The notes below the pieces were generated by a model. That model had not been told where the DNA came from and made no database searches. It saw only the letters and a program-made list of their open reading frames with translations. This document shows, piece after piece, positions 7,545 through 14,872 of a stretch of 45,109 nt of DNA; within the stretch, counting starts at the first letter, position 1, and the number at the start of each line of letters is the position of its first letter. The stretch is from Glaciihabitans sp. (GTDB taxonomy: Bacteria; Actinomycetota; Actinomycetes; Actinomycetales; Microbacteriaceae): contig JAODMY010000151.1 of the NCBI GenBank assembly GCA_025465535.1, positions 1-45,109 of the forward strand, written 5' to 3'. Position numbers and translations under genes: made by a program.

Positions 7545-7559
7545 GGGACTTTCGCCTCT
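7545..7559. promoter_or_regulatory. DosR/DevR-like hypoxia box upstream of universal stress genes
   Basis: GGGACTTTCGCCTCT resembles one form of the actinobacterial dormancy-regulator box (GGGAC-N5-GYCCY type) that commonly precedes universal stress protein genes. The second half is imperfect. It lies 35 bases upstream of the ATG at 7594. No DosR-type regulator is encoded in this window. Confidence 0.35.
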
Positions 7560-7593
7560 AAAGGGTTCGCCGCTGTCGGGCAAGCATTGCCTC

Positions 7594-8016
7594 ATGGAAC
7601 AACGCACCGCTAGGAAGGATGAACCAGTCGCCAACTCGGGACAATGGCCGAGTGGTCGCTATGTGATCGGGTTGGATGGCTCGGAGCATTCACTCGAGGC
7701 GCTCCGGTACGCCATTGGTCTCGCGAGTCTCACTGGCGCGCGGCTGGAGGCGGTCATCGCGTGGGCTTATCCGATCAGCTACGGACCGGAATGGACGCCA
7801 ACGAATTGGGCTCCAGAGGACGATGCCCGAAAGGTTCTCCACGAGGCAGTGCAAACCGTCGTCGGCGAGGAAATACCGGCGTCCATTGAGCAAAGCCGGG
7901 ATGCCGGTTCGGTGAGCACGGAGTGTGCCGAGCACGCAAAATGCCCGGTATTGGTGGTCCACGGCGCTCGCGCGGTCGTTCCCGACGCTCTCGATCGCGC
8001 GGCTCTCGGTCTCTAA
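7594..8016 (+). CDS. Universal stress protein with internal deletion
   Basis: 140 residues. The N-terminal half is a normal UspA domain: YVIGLDGSEHSLEALRYAIG, then LEAVIAWAYP. After VGEEIPASIEQSRDAG the protein jumps directly to SVSTECAEHAKCPVLVVHGA, the C-terminal end of the domain. The central part that normally carries the V-G-S-R-G-x-G-G-x9-G nucleotide loop is missing, about 30-35 residues by comparison with typical family layout. The frame is intact, so this is an in-frame deletion, not a frameshift. It is followed 34 bases later by a full two-domain USP. ATP binding is probably lost; the gene may be decaying or act as a non-binding partner. The ATG at 7594 is chosen by homology. Confidence 0.75.
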   Translation: MEQRTARKDEPVANSGQWPSGRYVIGLDGSEHSLEALRYAIGLASLTGARLEAVIAWAYPISYGPEWTPTNWAPEDDARKVLHEAVQTVVGEEIPASIEQSRDAGSVSTECAEHAKCPVLVVHGARAVVPDALDRAALGL

Positions 8017-8050
8017 CTCATCCGTTCATCCCACACTTCGAAAACTCACA

Positions 8051-8935
8051 ATGGCTGACAAAATCGTTATTGCGACGGATGGTGGCCCGGCGAGCCATGC
8101 AGCGATGGATTGGGTTATCGCGAGGGCGTTAGATGTTCCCGTCGAAGTTGAAGTGGTCGCTGTCGAAGAGTTGGAATGGTTGCCGGTCGGTGCCGACGAG
8201 TCGGCGTATCAACGCGAATACAGGGACGTGTTGGGACGGGCGAAGGACTATCTTTCGCACCGCACCGGTATCCCAACTGTCGCGACCAGGTTGCTCGCCG
8301 GTGACCCTGCGGAGGAGATCGCTGATGCCGCGGTGCTAGCCGGCTCGCTTGTCATCGGCTCGCCACGCAGGAGCGACGACCGTGGTGCACTGCATGGCAC
8401 GCTTGCTCTTCGCATTGCCGCGAGAACCGCGGCCCGGTTGACCGTTGTTCCATCGGGTTGGGTACCACGGCCCGGAGGCATCGTCGTCGGAATTTCCGAG
8501 GATGACTCCTCGGGTGTAGCCCTGGTTGCCGCGACCGACGAGGCTGTCCGCACATCGCGCACGCTCGTGTTGGTGCACGCATGGTCGCTCCCTGCGCCCT
8601 TCTCAATTGTCGAGGGCATGCTCAAGGCCGAATATCCAAGGCTCGAAGCACTGCACAGGGGCGTCCTCGAGCAAGCCATCGCCAAAGTGAACGCCAGCGC
8701 CGTGGTCCCCGAAATTCGGACAGAACTAAAATTCGGACAACCCGCCGCCGTTCTCGCGGATATAGCGCGGGACGAAGCGCTCCTGGTGGTGGGCACCCAT
8801 CGCTATGGCAGGATAAGACAGCTCTTCCTTGGATCGGTCGGTCACGACGTGCTGCTGTCGGCCGCAGCGCCGGTGATGGTGGTGCCGAACTTCGCCCCAC
8901 CAGGTGATGGGCCAAAGGACAGCCTCACCCAGTAG
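8051..8935 (+). CDS. Tandem universal stress protein (two UspA domains)
   Basis: 294 residues in two UspA domains, about 1-135 and 140-282. The second has the intact nucleotide-binding loop VVGTHRYGRIRQLFLGSVG. The equivalent loop in the first, VIGSPRRSDDRGALHGTLA, is degenerate. Both have the D-G/D-D start (VIATDGG, VVGISEDD). Two-domain USPs are typical of actinobacteria and are often induced by hypoxia or stationary phase. The start is the ATG at 8051, where the first core strand begins. It is likely co-transcribed with the truncated USP upstream. Cytosolic. Confidence 0.88.
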   Translation: MADKIVIATDGGPASHAAMDWVIARALDVPVEVEVVAVEELEWLPVGADESAYQREYRDVLGRAKDYLSHRTGIPTVATRLLAGDPAEEIADAAVLAGSLVIGSPRRSDDRGALHGTLALRIAARTAARLTVVPSGWVPRPGGIVVGISEDDSSGVALVAATDEAVRTSRTLVLVHAWSLPAPFSIVEGMLKAEYPRLEALHRGVLEQAIAKVNASAVVPEIRTELKFGQPAAVLADIARDEALLVVGTHRYGRIRQLFLGSVGHDVLLSAAAPVMVVPNFAPPGDGPKDSLTQ

Positions 8936-9025
8936 CTGGCTCGACGTGTGCGGTCTGCCGCGTTCATGCACATGATCAATCAGGAAGACGACTACGCGCT
9001 TCGGGTGTGCCGTACAGTGCATCGG

Positions 9026-10633
9026 ATGGACAATGAGCCTGGTACTTGGTTCCTCAGTCGCGCCGAGCGGGGAAATCCGGCCACGGACGTTCAGTCCGGC
9101 GGGACCGGGACGCGGTCCTGGTCAGAGGGCAACCTCGTGCGGCCCCTGGTACATGGATCGACTTACTTTGCCCGGCTGCATGAAGAGCTGACGGCTCTGC
9201 AGGCGGGAGACCGTGTGTGGTTCACCGATTGGCGTGGCGACGCCGACGAGCGACTGCTCGAGGATGGTCCGTCGATCGGGGATCTGCTCGCGGGGTTGGC
9301 CCGTGGGGGAGTGGAAGTTCGCGGCCTCGTCTGGAGATCCCACGGAGAGCGCGTGTCCTCCCCGATCAGCGGCCGATCCAACGAGCTCCTCGGCCGTCAG
9401 ATCAACGACGCCGGCGGAGAGGTGCTGCTTGATCAGCGAGTACGCCTGTTCGGCTCCCATCACCAGAAATTCTTTGTGATCCGCCGTCGTGACAACCCGT
9501 CGCTGGACGTCGCGTTCGTTGGTGGGCTCGACCTCTGCCACAGCCGTCGGGATGATGCCGACCACGGGGGAGACCCGCAAGCGCTGACCATGGATTCCCG
9601 GTACGGCAAACGACCTCCGTGGCACGACGCCGCCCTGGAACTGCGTGGCCCTGTGGTGGGAGACCTGCTGGCAGTTTTCGCTGAACGGTGGAACGACCCC
9701 CATCCCCTGGACCGACGCACTCCCTACCGGATGCTGCTGCAACGTCTCGCGCGCATGCCCCGGCATCCCAAGCCGCTCCCAGACACTGCGCCGCCACCAC
9801 CACCGGCTGGCCCTCACGCCGTGCAACTGCTCCGCACCTACGGTGTGAAACGTCCGCCGTTCCCGTTCGCCCCTGCCGGAGAGCGCAGCGTTGCCCGCGC
9901 CTACGCGAAGGCCTTCGCACGCGCCCGCTCGCTGATCTATATCGAGGATCAGTATCTATGGTCGACCGAGGTGGCGGATGCTATCGCCGGCGCCCTCAAA
10001 CGGAACCCGGAATTGAAGGTGATTGCCGTCGTGCCTCGATACCCCGCGTCCGACGGTCCACTCGCAGGGCCGCCGAGCCGGATCGGGCAACTGCGGGCCA
10101 TCAAATTGCTGCGCGGGGTCGCGCCAGACCGGGTCGGCGTGTTTGACCTGGAGAACAGCACCGGCACTCCGATCTACGTCCACGCCAAGATCTGCATCGT
10201 CGACGACACCTGGATCACCTGCGGCTCCGACAACTTCAACCGGCGATCCTGGACCACCGACAGCGAGCTCACCTGCGCGGTCCTCGACACCACTACCGAC
10301 AACCGGGAACCATCCGGCATCGAGACGGCCCAGGCCGGACGGCTGGCTCGAGACCTCCGCCTCCAACTCTGGGCCGAACACCTTGGCCTGGACCAGAACG
10401 ATCCCCAACTCCACGACCCGGCGGCTGGGCTCGAACTTTGGAACACCACCGCCGACGCTCTCGACCACTGGCACGAAACCGGCCGCCGTGCGCCCCACCC
10501 CATCGGACAGGTACGCCACCACACTCCCGAAGCAGTCCCGCTCCTCCAACGACTCTGGGCGATCCCGATCAGTCGCCTCGTCGTGGACCCAGACGGCCGC
10601 CCCCGCCGCCTGCGAGGTACTACTCAGTTTTAG
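9026..10633 (+). CDS. Phospholipase D family protein
   Basis: 535 residues with two HKD-type half-sites. The first is GSHHQKFFVI (His146, Lys148). The second is YVHAKICIVDD (about 384-394), followed by GSDNFNRRSW. The arrangement fits PLD-superfamily phosphodiesterases or cardiolipin synthase-like transferases. No signal peptide or membrane helix is obvious, so a cytosolic or peripheral location is likely. The frame is open to a GTG at 8948, but the ATG at 9026 lies 7 bases after TACAGT, the leaderless pattern seen at other genes here. It follows the stress proteins by 90 bases. The real substrate (phospholipid or nucleic acid) is not evident. Confidence 0.85.
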   Translation: MDNEPGTWFLSRAERGNPATDVQSGGTGTRSWSEGNLVRPLVHGSTYFARLHEELTALQAGDRVWFTDWRGDADERLLEDGPSIGDLLAGLARGGVEVRGLVWRSHGERVSSPISGRSNELLGRQINDAGGEVLLDQRVRLFGSHHQKFFVIRRRDNPSLDVAFVGGLDLCHSRRDDADHGGDPQALTMDSRYGKRPPWHDAALELRGPVVGDLLAVFAERWNDPHPLDRRTPYRMLLQRLARMPRHPKPLPDTAPPPPPAGPHAVQLLRTYGVKRPPFPFAPAGERSVARAYAKAFARARSLIYIEDQYLWSTEVADAIAGALKRNPELKVIAVVPRYPASDGPLAGPPSRIGQLRAIKLLRGVAPDRVGVFDLENSTGTPIYVHAKICIVDDTWITCGSDNFNRRSWTTDSELTCAVLDTTTDNREPSGIETAQAGRLARDLRLQLWAEHLGLDQNDPQLHDPAAGLELWNTTADALDHWHETGRRAPHPIGQVRHHTPEAVPLLQRLWAIPISRLVVDPDGRPRRLRGTTQF

Positions 10634-10671
10634 ATAGACCACCGCTGGCGCAACTCTGGCAGGGCCGTTTC

Positions 10672-10690
10672 ACCCTCGTTTGCTGAGGGT
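10672..10690 (+). terminator. Possible stem-loop after the phospholipase D gene
   Basis: ACCCTC-N7-GAGGGT forms a 6-bp stem 38 bases past the stop codon. There is no T run, so terminator function is only suggested by position. Confidence 0.3.
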
Positions 10691-10758
10691 CCCTCCGTGG
10701 ATGAGTGCCTGGTCGAACGCGCGGCGGTGCAGATGGCGTTCCCGGTTACGCTTGCCAG

Positions 10759-10902
10759 ATGACGGAGAAGGAGCCGCGCGAGCACGGCAATATTTTGGGG
10801 CGCGGTGACAAGCGCGAGAGCAACGTCGAAGTGCCTCTCATGGCACCTGCGCCGGGCGCGATGCGGGTTTCCGGACTCGACGCCGGGCAGATTCTTCACT
10901 AG
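10759..10902 (+). CDS. Hypothetical small protein upstream of the GntR gene
   Basis: A 47-residue ORF starting MTEKEPREHG and ending DAGQILH. I recognise no family. In its favour: G or C at roughly 80% of third codon positions, clearly above the alternative GntR-frame extension over the same DNA. In addition, a TACGCT box (10747-10752) lies exactly 6 bases before the ATG, the leaderless spacing used elsewhere in the window. Its stop lies 13 bases before the likely GntR start, so it would lead that operon. No convincing -35 box was found. It could be a leader peptide or chance. Confidence 0.35.
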   Translation: MTEKEPREHGNILGRGDKRESNVEVPLMAPAPGAMRVSGLDAGQILH

Positions 10903-10915
10903 CGGACCTGTACCG

Positions 10916-11662
10916 GTGGGGGTTGGCAAGCAGAGCGGTTATCAGGAACTGGCGCGCAACCTGAGCGTGCGCATCTCATCCGGGGAGTTCCCGGGCGGCT
11001 CTGCGCTCCCTGCGGAGAATGCGCTCGCGGAGCATTACGGGGTGTCGCGCAAAACTGTGCGTAACGCCCTGGTCTCACTGGAGCAGCGCGGTGTGGTGCT
11101 CTCGCGCCGAGGCGCCGGATGGTTCATCGCTGCGGAACGGCAGACTCAGGCTCTCGACGAGTTGCGCACCTTCTCCCAGTGGGCCACCTCACGAGGGCGC
11201 GCCGTCGGTGGCCTGTTCGTCGAACGGAAGCGGGGCGTTGCCACCGCACCGGAGGCGATGTTGCTGCGACTGCGTCTCGGCGACGAGGTTCTGCGCGACA
11301 CGCGACTGCGAACTCTTGACGGATGCAAGGTCATGGTCGAGCGGTCGACCTGGGCTCCGTGGGTGGCCGACGTGGTCGACGGATTCCCCGATGACATCGC
11401 CTCGACCACGGACGGGCTGGCCGAGCAGGGCATCCAGGTGACTTTCGGTAACCATCGGATCGACGCCGTCGCCGCATCCAAAGCCGATGCTCAGCTGCTG
11501 GATGTGCGCCGGGGAAGTCCGCTGCTGCGGGTGCGGCGGGAGATATTCGCGCGGGATGGACGGGTTGTGGAGGCGGGAGAGGATCGCTACCTACCCGGCA
11601 CGATAACCTTCGCGGTCGATGCCGCGGGATCCCCGCCCCGAGTCATCCGGACGACTGCCTGA
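10916..11662 (+). CDS. GntR-family regulator, HutC/UTRA type
   Basis: 248 residues from the GTG at 10916. The N-terminal winged helix contains GYQELARNLSVRISSGEF, LPAENALAEHYGVSRKTVRN and the wing RRGAGWFIA. The C-terminal region (about 85-240) has the UTRA effector-domain layout, including DTRLRTLDG and SPLLRVRREIF. An open extension to 10805 has poorer codon statistics and overlaps the small ORF, so GTG 10916, in front of VGKQSGYQELA, is preferred. The ribosome binding site is weak. The effector is probably a small sugar or amino acid derivative. The phospholipase C gene 200 bases downstream is a plausible but unproven target. Confidence 0.87.
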   Translation: MGVGKQSGYQELARNLSVRISSGEFPGGSALPAENALAEHYGVSRKTVRNALVSLEQRGVVLSRRGAGWFIAAERQTQALDELRTFSQWATSRGRAVGGLFVERKRGVATAPEAMLLRLRLGDEVLRDTRLRTLDGCKVMVERSTWAPWVADVVDGFPDDIASTTDGLAEQGIQVTFGNHRIDAVAASKADAQLLDVRRGSPLLRVRREIFARDGRVVEAGEDRYLPGTITFAVDAAGSPPRVIRTTA

Positions 11663-11734
11663 AGCTGCCGGCATTCGAGCCGGTGCGGTGACGCCGCGCT
11701 CGGAGGTTCAGATACATCTGCGCGCACATGGCCC

Positions 11735-11761
11735 CGGTTTCGGCCCGATAACGCCGAACCG
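11735..11761 (+). terminator. Stem-loop between GntR and phospholipase C genes
   Basis: CGGTTTCGGC and GCCGAACCG pair around an 8-base loop, giving a 9-bp stem with one bulged T. There is no T run. It could be an actinobacterial terminator without U-tract or a regulatory dyad. The phospholipase C -35 box starts 30 bases downstream. Confidence 0.35.
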
Positions 11762-11790
11762 ACAATCCGAGTTCCGATCTTGTTCATCTC

Positions 11791-11819
11791 TTGGTTACCG
11801 AATTCGCGCAATGTATGAA
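11791..11819 (+). promoter_or_regulatory. Promoter of the phospholipase C gene
   Basis: TTGGTT (11791-11796), a 17-base spacer and TATGAA (11814-11819). This leaves a leader of about 40 bases containing the GAGGAG ribosome binding site at 11854-11859. Confidence 0.45.
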
Positions 11820-11865
11820 TGTCCCTGGTTTGGGGGGCGATCCACCGATTCTCGAGGAGTCCGCA

Positions 11866-14091
11866 ATGGCAAACGAGCCGAGCAACGTCACCCCTGATCC
11901 ACACGATCACGAACGAAAGCGGATCGTCCCGGACTCGATTCTCAACTCCGGTCTTTCGCGCCGCGGGATGCTGAAGTCTCTCGGTCTGCTCGGCAGCGTG
12001 GCGGCGCTCGGCGTGGGTGGAACCACGGCGGCGGCGGCGGCGATGCCGGGCGACAAGAAGAACCCGGGCAAATACGTTCTGCCAACCGGATTCACCGGCA
12101 CGATCGCCGACCTCAAGCACGTTGTGATCCTGGTTCAGGAGAATCGCTCATTCGACCAGTACTACGGCTCGTTGCCCGGCGTGCGTGGCTTCGAGGACAA
12201 GCAGGCGCTGAAGTTCCGGAACGGCACCACTGTCTTTCAGCAGCCGAACGGCGACGCGGTGCTCACCCCCCAGCACCAGTACACCGTGAGCGGCATGTCG
12301 ATCGGCAACGACCACGGATACGCGACTGGCATTGCAGCCTGGAACAACGGCCTCTACAACAATTGGGTCGGCGCCAAGGGCCCGTCGTGCATGATCTACA
12401 TGACCGGCGCGGAACTGCCGTACCAGTACTCGCTCGCGAGCCAGTACACGATCTGCGACCAGAACTACTGCTCGGTGGCCGGCCCCACCACGCCGAACCG
12501 GCTCTACCACTGGACTGGCACCTCCAACGGGGTTACCGGTAATGGCAGCGAGTCCAACGGTCTGCGCGCGTGGGAGACCTTCCCCGAGAAGTTGCAGGCC
12601 GCCGGAGTGACCTGGCGCAACTACGTCGACAACACCTCGAACGGCAACGCCTGGTTTGGTGACTACACCGACAACCCCATTCGCGGGTTCGCGAGCTTCA
12701 CAACGAGCGGCAGCACCTCGACCGACCTGGCGAATCGGGCGGATCCGGTGAAGAACGCGCCGGGCACCGGGCTGGTGTGGCGCGCACGCTCGGAGCCGTA
12801 TGCGGCCCACGGGCTGCCCAACAACGACTCGGACGCGAATCTCAACGGTGTGCTGGGGGACTTCATCGCCTCTTGCCAACCGGACGCGGAGTATCCCCTG
12901 CCGGAGGTCTCGTGGATCGTCGCCCCCTACCTCTGGTGCGAGCACCCGTCGGCCAATCCCGAGCACGGTGCCCACTTCACCAACCGTGTCATCGAGACGA
13001 TGCAGTCCAATCCCGAGATCTGGAACCACACCCTGTTGATCCTGGCCTTCGACGAGAACGATGGGACCTTCGATCACGCTTTGCCGCCCACTCCTGAATC
13101 GGGCACGGCGAACGAGTTCACCAACGGCAGCGCGCTGAACCCCGCTGGCACTCCGATCGGTTACGGCGCGCGGGTCCCGCTCATTCTCGTGTCGCCTTGG
13201 ACTCGCGGCGGCTGGGTCAACTCGGAGGTCTTCGACCACACCTCGATTCTTCGCTTCCTCGAGCTGTGGACGGAGACCCTCGGAAAGCCGACAAAGAGCA
13301 CAACCATCACCGATTGGCGTCGCGCGATCAGTGGCGACCTCACCAGCGCGATCGACTTCGCGCATCCCGTGCTGGACGTGCCGTCGTTGCCCGACACTTA
13401 CGCCCTCATCGAAATCGCCGACAACGCGCCGAGCGCGAATTTCGCTTCGACGTACACCGGTGAGAAATGGGAGCTCGCGACGCCGCTGCTGCATCGTCCG
13501 CTGTCATACCATCCGCAGGGCACCTTCACTGAGGACCGCGTCAACGGTACGGTGACGGCGAACCTGAGCCTGGTCGGTGGTCCGGCGGGTAAGGGCGTGA
13601 GCCTGCAGGCCTTCACCGACGCCTACGCAGCTCCCCTGAATACCCCGTACACCGTGACGGCCGCGAGGCCCGCCGCCTACAAGTGGGACGCGAAGACCTA
13701 CGGCGGGAAGTACGCCTTCAGCATCTACGGGCCGGATGGCTTCATCCGCTCGCATGCCGGCACGGTGTTGCCCGCTGACCAGAAAAACGCAGGCGTACCG
13801 CGGGTGGACGTCGACCTTGTCACGGGCAACAAGCAGACGCTGTCCATCGAGCTGCACAATGACGGGCATGAGGTCATCGAATACACCCTGGTCGCTAATG
13901 ACTACGTCGGCGGAACACAGAAGATCCACGTCGAACCCGGCGCCTCCAGGACCGTCAAATGGCCGACTTCCGAGGGCTACTACGACGTGATCTTCACCGC
14001 CAACACGGGAACCGGCTGGCAGCACCGCTACGCCGGCCGCATCGCTCAGGTCACCGACGAGCGTCTCCGTGCACCACTGACCCGTGGGTAG
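11866..14091 (+). CDS. Tat-exported phospholipase C / phosphoesterase
   Basis: 741 residues. A twin-arginine signal (SRRGMLKSLGLLGSVAALGV, Arg32-Arg33) is followed by Ala-rich sequence, so the protein is exported folded. The catalytic domain, of the bacterial phosphoesterase/phospholipase C family, starts HVVILVQENRSFDQYYG (Glu92, Asn93) and continues with AFDENDGTFDHALPP near residue 400. The last 200 residues look like the repeated C-terminal bacterial phospholipase C domains. Likely reaction: hydrolysis of phospholipid or other phosphate esters outside the membrane, giving phosphate or lipid. GAGGAG 6 bases upstream fixes the ATG. Acid phosphatase or sphingomyelinase activity is also found in this family. 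Confidence 0.92.
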   Translation: MANEPSNVTPDPHDHERKRIVPDSILNSGLSRRGMLKSLGLLGSVAALGVGGTTAAAAAMPGDKKNPGKYVLPTGFTGTIADLKHVVILVQENRSFDQYYGSLPGVRGFEDKQALKFRNGTTVFQQPNGDAVLTPQHQYTVSGMSIGNDHGYATGIAAWNNGLYNNWVGAKGPSCMIYMTGAELPYQYSLASQYTICDQNYCSVAGPTTPNRLYHWTGTSNGVTGNGSESNGLRAWETFPEKLQAAGVTWRNYVDNTSNGNAWFGDYTDNPIRGFASFTTSGSTSTDLANRADPVKNAPGTGLVWRARSEPYAAHGLPNNDSDANLNGVLGDFIASCQPDAEYPLPEVSWIVAPYLWCEHPSANPEHGAHFTNRVIETMQSNPEIWNHTLLILAFDENDGTFDHALPPTPESGTANEFTNGSALNPAGTPIGYGARVPLILVSPWTRGGWVNSEVFDHTSILRFLELWTETLGKPTKSTTITDWRRAISGDLTSAIDFAHPVLDVPSLPDTYALIEIADNAPSANFASTYTGEKWELATPLLHRPLSYHPQGTFTEDRVNGTVTANLSLVGGPAGKGVSLQAFTDAYAAPLNTPYTVTAARPAAYKWDAKTYGGKYAFSIYGPDGFIRSHAGTVLPADQKNAGVPRVDVDLVTGNKQTLSIELHNDGHEVIEYTLVANDYVGGTQKIHVEPGASRTVKWPTSEGYYDVIFTANTGTGWQHRYAGRIAQVTDERLRAPLTRG

Positions 14092-14192
14092 CGGCCACTC
14101 CACGTGTTTTGTGCTGCGGTGGATCCACAGTTCCCTTGGGGTAGAAATGTCCGGACGCCCATCAACGCAATGACCACGGAGGAGCCCAGACT

Positions 14193-14573
14193 ATGACTGA
14201 CGAGGTAGCGAACGCGCTCGCCAACGACCAGGTAATCGACATCACGACGACGGGCCGGAAGTCGGGTGAGTCACGCCGAATCGAGATCTGGTTCCACCGA
14301 CTCGACGGTCGTTACTACATCACCGGCACGCCAAACCGGCCGCGCTCCTGGTACGCCAACCTCGTTGCTCACCCCGCATTCATCTTCCACCTGAAGCAGT
14401 CCATCAAGACTGACGTTTCTGCGATAGCGCGTCCGATCACGGAACGTGGGGAACGCGAAAAGGTCTTCGCCGGAATCCTGCCCCCGCTGGGCGATCTCAT
14501 TCGCACACCCGGACAGGAACCCGCGATCTGGGTCGCGGACAGCCCCCTCGTCGAAGTGGTCTTCGCTAGTTGA
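14193..14573 (+). CDS. Deazaflavin (F420)-dependent nitroreductase-like protein
   Basis: 126 residues of the split-barrel DDN/PF04075 type. The pattern ITTTGRKSGESRRIEIWF, then GRYYITGTPNRPRSWYANL and HPAFIFHL, is diagnostic. The family binds coenzyme F420 (some members FMN) and reduces quinones, nitro compounds or other small substrates in the cytosol. GGAGGAG lies about 10 bases in front of the ATG. It stands alone, with convergent neighbours downstream 40 bases away. A sister group acts on FMN instead of F420, and the two cannot be separated by eye. Confidence 0.85.
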   Translation: MTDEVANALANDQVIDITTTGRKSGESRRIEIWFHRLDGRYYITGTPNRPRSWYANLVAHPAFIFHLKQSIKTDVSAIARPITERGEREKVFAGILPPLGDLIRTPGQEPAIWVADSPLVEVVFAS

Positions 14574-14613
14574 ACGGGACTGTTTCGAACTTCGCCAGCC
14601 AGAGCCGGGTGCC

Positions 14614-14868
14614 TTAGTCCCGTCGCTTGTATTGATCCGAACTATTGGCGACGATGCGCAGAACATGGAATACCGCGAACGCGACGATGAAGGTGGCGGC
14701 GCAGATAGCCGGGGACAACAGGATCGAGCGGGTGAACAGGAGAGTCACTAATCCGACTACCGCGGCGATCAGTCCGGCGAAGGCGGCGAGTTCCCGCGAA
14801 GATTCCGGACCTTGTGGATGTCGTTGAGGCTCCCGTCGGGGCGGGGATCCCGCGCTCTTCATGAACAT
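14614..14868 (-). CDS. Small two-helix membrane protein downstream of ctaD
   Basis: 84 residues. A charged N-terminal stretch (RREPQRHPQGPESSRE) is followed by two hydrophobic helices (about 28-46 and 49-73) and a basic tail. Its first ATG (14868) is 4 bases after the ctaD stop codon; a second ATG in frame is at 14862. The tight spacing indicates co-translation with ctaD. Actinobacterial oxidase operons often carry a small membrane subunit (CtaF-like subunit IV) next to ctaC, but this protein is shorter and I cannot assign it to that family. An accessory or assembly role for the oxidase is inference from position. Confidence 0.7.
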   Translation of the reverse strand: MFMKSAGSPPRREPQRHPQGPESSRELAAFAGLIAAVVGLVTLLFTRSILLSPAICAATFIVAFAVFHVLRIVANSSDQYKRRD

Positions 14869-14872
14869 GGCA

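Noticed and set aside
12148-13494. A 448-codon open frame on the minus strand inside the phospholipase C gene
   Set aside because: Shadow of the high-GC plus-strand gene; the translation is Arg/Val/Gly-rich without domains, and the plus strand has a complete, motif-rich protein.
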